Assembly: GCF_012516375.2 (NCBI RefSeq)
Contig: NZ_CP051204.2
Span: forward strand, 558,001-622,000
Source of the DNA: Chitinophaga oryzae
Lineage (GTDB): Bacteria; Bacteroidota; Bacteroidia; Chitinophagales; Chitinophagaceae
Length of the DNA: 64,000 nt
Reading direction: 5' to 3'
Position 1 is the stretch's first letter. Each line of letters starts with the position of its first letter. Shown here piece after piece: positions 61,418 through 64,000 of this stretch. The position numbers were made by a program, and so were the translations under genes. A model generated the notes under the pieces. It did no database searches. It was given only the letters and a program-made list of their open reading frames with translations, and had not been told where the DNA came from.

Positions 61418-63592
61418 ATGCAAAAGCACTTGTTTTTTCAGTTGCTGGTAGCCCTGTTTTTTTTCGGTGGCTGCAGGCCGGCGCCGGAAGATTATATGGA
61501 CCCTGCTATCGGCAACATCGCCACGTTATTGAAACCTACCCGCCCGGTTATCCAGTTGCCCAACGAAATGGTCCGCGTATATCCGTTGAGGAGAGACGGC
61601 GCCGATGATCAGATAACCGGTTTCCCGCTACAGGTGGCAGCGCACAACGATGGAGCGCTGTTTATCATGAAGCCTTCTTCCAGGCCGCTTTCTCCTGCCG
61701 AATGGCAGCGTTGCTGTACTTATGACCCTGTACAGGAGGTGATACACCCCTGGTATTACAGCACGATGCTGATAGAAGACAGCATCCGCGTGGAGTTTGC
61801 GCCCGGAAGCAAAACAGGTGTGTATCGTTTTTCTTTTCCGGAAAATGCCGACCGTAAATTATTATTCACTGCCCCATTAAATTTTTCGGGAAATACGTTT
61901 ACTGCCAGGACATTTTTTCATGGTGATGTTCCGGTGTACGTATATGGCAGATTTAATACAGCCATAACGGCAGGGCTCGTGTCAGATACTTTATCCTGTG
62001 TGCGGTTCCCGCACCGGAAAGAACGGGTTGTTGTTTTACAGTATGCTATTTCCTATGTCAGTACAACACAGGCAAAGCAGCATTTTCAAAAGGAAATGGA
62101 AGGGCGTGACATGGAAACAGTCATTGCAGAAGGTCGGGGCCGCTGGCATGCGGTGGCTACCCAGGTGCAGGTGGAAGGCGGCACTGTGGCGCAACGCCGG
62201 TCATTTTATACTGCATTGTACCGTTGTCATGAACGAATGGTCAATATCACCGAAGATGGTGTTTATTACAGCGGCTACAATAAGAAAGTCAACCTGGCCC
62301 GCCGGTCTTTTTATGTAGATGACGCCACATGGGACACTTATCAGGCGTTGCATCCGCTGCGCATGATCCTGCATCCGGAGCAGGAAGAGGATATGCTCGA
62401 CGCTTATGTGACGATGTATGAACAAAGCGGATGGATGCCCACTTTTCCGCGGTTGTATGGAGACCATCCCTGCATGAATGGTTTTCACAGCACTGTTATT
62501 TTCCTGGATGCCTGGCGGAAGGGATTGAAAATACCGCGGATGGCGGCTGCTTACGAAGGCATGAGAAAAAATGCGCTCAGCGCAACGATGCTGCCCTGGC
62601 GGAACGGACCCGCCGGCGCGCTGGACAGCTTCTACCAGGCAAAGGGCTATTACCCGGCATTGCGGCCGGGCGATACCGAAACGGTGGCCGGAGTGCATCC
62701 GTTCGAAAAGCGGCAGGCGGTGGCAGTTACCCTGGGGCATAGTTATGACGACTGGGCGCTGTCGCAGCTGGCGGCGGACCTGCACCGGTATGACGATCAG
62801 CGGCTGTTCGCCGCACGCGCAGAAAATTTCCGGCGGCTGTGGCATGACAGCGTTCGTTTTTTTCTGCCGAAAGACAATGCCGGCAGGTGGATCATGATTG
62901 ACCCTGCATGGGATGGCGGCCCTGGCGGCCGTGATTATTACGATGAGAACAATGGCTGGACTTATCTCTGGGCGGTACAGCATAATATCCCGGCGCTGGT
63001 CCGGCTGATGGGAGGCGAAAAAGCTTTTGAACGGCGGCTGGATGAGCTTTTCCATACGGTGCCGGCTATGCCGCGCTACGATTTCTGGCATCGTTTCCCG
63101 GATGCTACCGGCCTGGTTGGACAGTTTTCGATGGGCAATGAGCCGGGGTTTCACATCCCCTATCTGTACAACTATGTAGGAGCTGCATGGAAAACGCAAC
63201 GGCAGGTGCGCATGCTGCTGGACCTGTGGTTTAAGGATAATGTGTTTGGTATTCCCGGAGATGAGGACGGCGGAGGGATGAGTGCGTTTGTGGTGTTTTC
63301 TTCATTGGGATTTTATCCTGTCACGCCGGGCGTGCCTGTTTATGCTATCGGGAGTCCGGTGTTCCGTAAGGCTACGATTCGGTTACCTCAAGGTAAGCGG
63401 TTTATATTGATTGCGCGGCATTGTTCGGAGGTGAATCAGTATATCCGGCGGGCGTGGCTGAACGGGGAGATATTGCATTCGCCTTTTTTCACGCATCAGC
63501 AGTTGATGGAAGGAGGCACGCTGGAGCTGGAGATGGGACCTTTCCCTGAGAGGCGCTGGGGTGCGAGTATTCATGCGCCGCTTTGCAGGTGA
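61418..63592 (+). CDS. GH92 family alpha-mannosidase, divergent subgroup, lipoprotein
   Basis: A 724-aa surface lipoprotein (lipobox FGGC, residue 19) of glycoside hydrolase family 92, exo-alpha-mannosidases acting on N-glycans or mannans with a calcium-assisted inverting mechanism. Family motifs are WDTYQALHPLRMI, MGNEPGFHIPYLYNYVGAAW (general acid in NEP) and GIPGDEDGGGMSAFVVFSSLG. The N-terminus reads AIGNIATLLKPTRP, not the common GTGGHGHTFPG-type form. The usual second His after NEP is also altered (GFH). The start at 61418 gives MQKHLFFQLLVALFFFGGC; six upstream residues are possible. Confidence 0.9.
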   Translation: MQKHLFFQLLVALFFFGGCRPAPEDYMDPAIGNIATLLKPTRPVIQLPNEMVRVYPLRRDGADDQITGFPLQVAAHNDGALFIMKPSSRPLSPAEWQRCCTYDPVQEVIHPWYYSTMLIEDSIRVEFAPGSKTGVYRFSFPENADRKLLFTAPLNFSGNTFTARTFFHGDVPVYVYGRFNTAITAGLVSDTLSCVRFPHRKERVVVLQYAISYVSTTQAKQHFQKEMEGRDMETVIAEGRGRWHAVATQVQVEGGTVAQRRSFYTALYRCHERMVNITEDGVYYSGYNKKVNLARRSFYVDDATWDTYQALHPLRMILHPEQEEDMLDAYVTMYEQSGWMPTFPRLYGDHPCMNGFHSTVIFLDAWRKGLKIPRMAAAYEGMRKNALSATMLPWRNGPAGALDSFYQAKGYYPALRPGDTETVAGVHPFEKRQAVAVTLGHSYDDWALSQLAADLHRYDDQRLFAARAENFRRLWHDSVRFFLPKDNAGRWIMIDPAWDGGPGGRDYYDENNGWTYLWAVQHNIPALVRLMGGEKAFERRLDELFHTVPAMPRYDFWHRFPDATGLVGQFSMGNEPGFHIPYLYNYVGAAWKTQRQVRMLLDLWFKDNVFGIPGDEDGGGMSAFVVFSSLGFYPVTPGVPVYAIGSPVFRKATIRLPQGKRFILIARHCSEVNQYIRRAWLNGEILHSPFFTHQQLMEGGTLELEMGPFPERRWGASIHAPLCR

Positions 63593-63666
63593 TAGAAATG
63601 AAAAACCCCGCCCAAAAGAGCAGGGTCTGTCCTATTTATCCCTATACCTATGAAATACGAATTTAA

Positions 63667-64000
63667 TTATTCAGTGACGGTGCCTGCATCATTCAACAGC
63701 ACTGCTTTGTCTGCACCATTGTCCTGAATGTTTACTTTGTAGTAAGCAGCTACATCTGCTCTCTCAATTTTCCAGCCATCTTTTATGGTGGCTGCCGGAT
63801 ATTTTGCTTTCAGCGTACCAGCCACTGATTCCGGCAGAGTTTGTGCGTCATATGCGCTCCTGGTGGCAATCCATTTGCCATCCGCGTCATACTCTGCTAT
63901 TGTTTGTATGTTGTCTTTATGGAAACTTACGCTCCAGTGGCCTGCACTTGTCTTCTTCCACTTGGCGTCTGTAGTTCCGGCAAAAGTTTGATCAAAAGAA
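63667..64000 (-). CDS. PepSY-like domain protein (partial, cut by the right edge)
   Basis: The last 110 residues of a gene reading leftward and continuing beyond the window. The visible part consists of tandem PepSY-like (BLIP-like) units: DAKWKKTSAGHWSVSFHKDN and YDADGKWIATRSAYDAQTLP, then LKAKYPAATIKDGWKIERAD and YYKVNIQDNG, ending AGTVTE. Such small secreted proteins in Bacteroidota have no established role. The missing N-terminus would show a signal peptide if this is right. Confidence 0.72.
   Translation of the reverse strand, partial: SFDQTFAGTTDAKWKKTSAGHWSVSFHKDNIQTIAEYDADGKWIATRSAYDAQTLPESVAGTLKAKYPAATIKDGWKIERADVAAYYKVNIQDNGADKAVLLNDAGTVTE

Overview
The window looks like chromosome of a Bacteroidota bacterium, most likely a Chitinophaga-type member of Chitinophagaceae. 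The basis is the Bacteroidota promoter motif TAnnTTTG upstream of several genes (ompA-like, rsgA, glyS, mfd), SusC/SusD and Oar-type TonB-dependent receptors, DUF5686 and TolB/Omp85-like outer-membrane proteins, many -AQ signal peptides and lipoproteins, and a base composition near 50% GC. No rRNA, tRNA, CRISPR array, prophage or IS transposase was seen. The assignment is by protein recognition from memory, without a database search.

Layout. 0-10 kb: a frameshifted M23 peptidase, a MerR regulator, a thioredoxin fold without its cysteines, a frameshifted mechanosensitive channel behind an amidohydrolase, prfA, a DUF937-like protein, an OmpA-like lipoprotein, VanZ, gcvH and a cyclophilin. 10-15 kb: a moxR / DUF58 / BatD-like / batA operon, then rsgA. 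15-24 kb: gamma-carbonic anhydrase with two tiny lipoproteins, a class III aminotransferase, a DUF5686 outer-membrane protein, and a membrane protein / winged-helix / creD / dgkA / DUF1361 cluster. 24-35 kb: a TolB-propeller/Omp85 fusion, an MBL hydrolase, a flippase, arfB, dtd, a MazG-like protein, a YihY protein, glyS and an FNR-like reductase. 35-52 kb: mfd, a SIMPL protein, an Oar-type receptor, a TPR-AAA ATPase with a TPR membrane partner, gyrB, an AsmA-like protein and an AraC regulator. 52-63.6 kb: a polysaccharide utilisation locus. The right edge cuts a PepSY-like gene.

The most distinctive part is the utilisation locus. A divergently transcribed 843-aa protein has a signal peptide, a LamG/Kelch-like extracytoplasmic half, one membrane helix, and a SARP-type winged helix plus BTAD-like domain inside the cell. 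It faces susC, susD, an EEP-family phosphoesterase and a divergent GH92 alpha-mannosidase. The 311-bp divergent promoter region carries a series of TTAAYC heptads whose spacings are near multiples of 11 bp, the arrangement SARP proteins bind. I infer a single-protein transmembrane regulator of glycan uptake.

A second theme is two families of intergenic inverted repeats. Family A is built from the words ATTTTTTGATTT and TTTACGGATTT. Family B is built from GCGCAAAG and GCAGCAAAG. They sit between convergent, tandem and even divergent genes, so they are more than terminators. Two genes (M23 peptidase and mechanosensitive channel) are each broken by what looks like one missing base in a C/G run, which may be sequence error.
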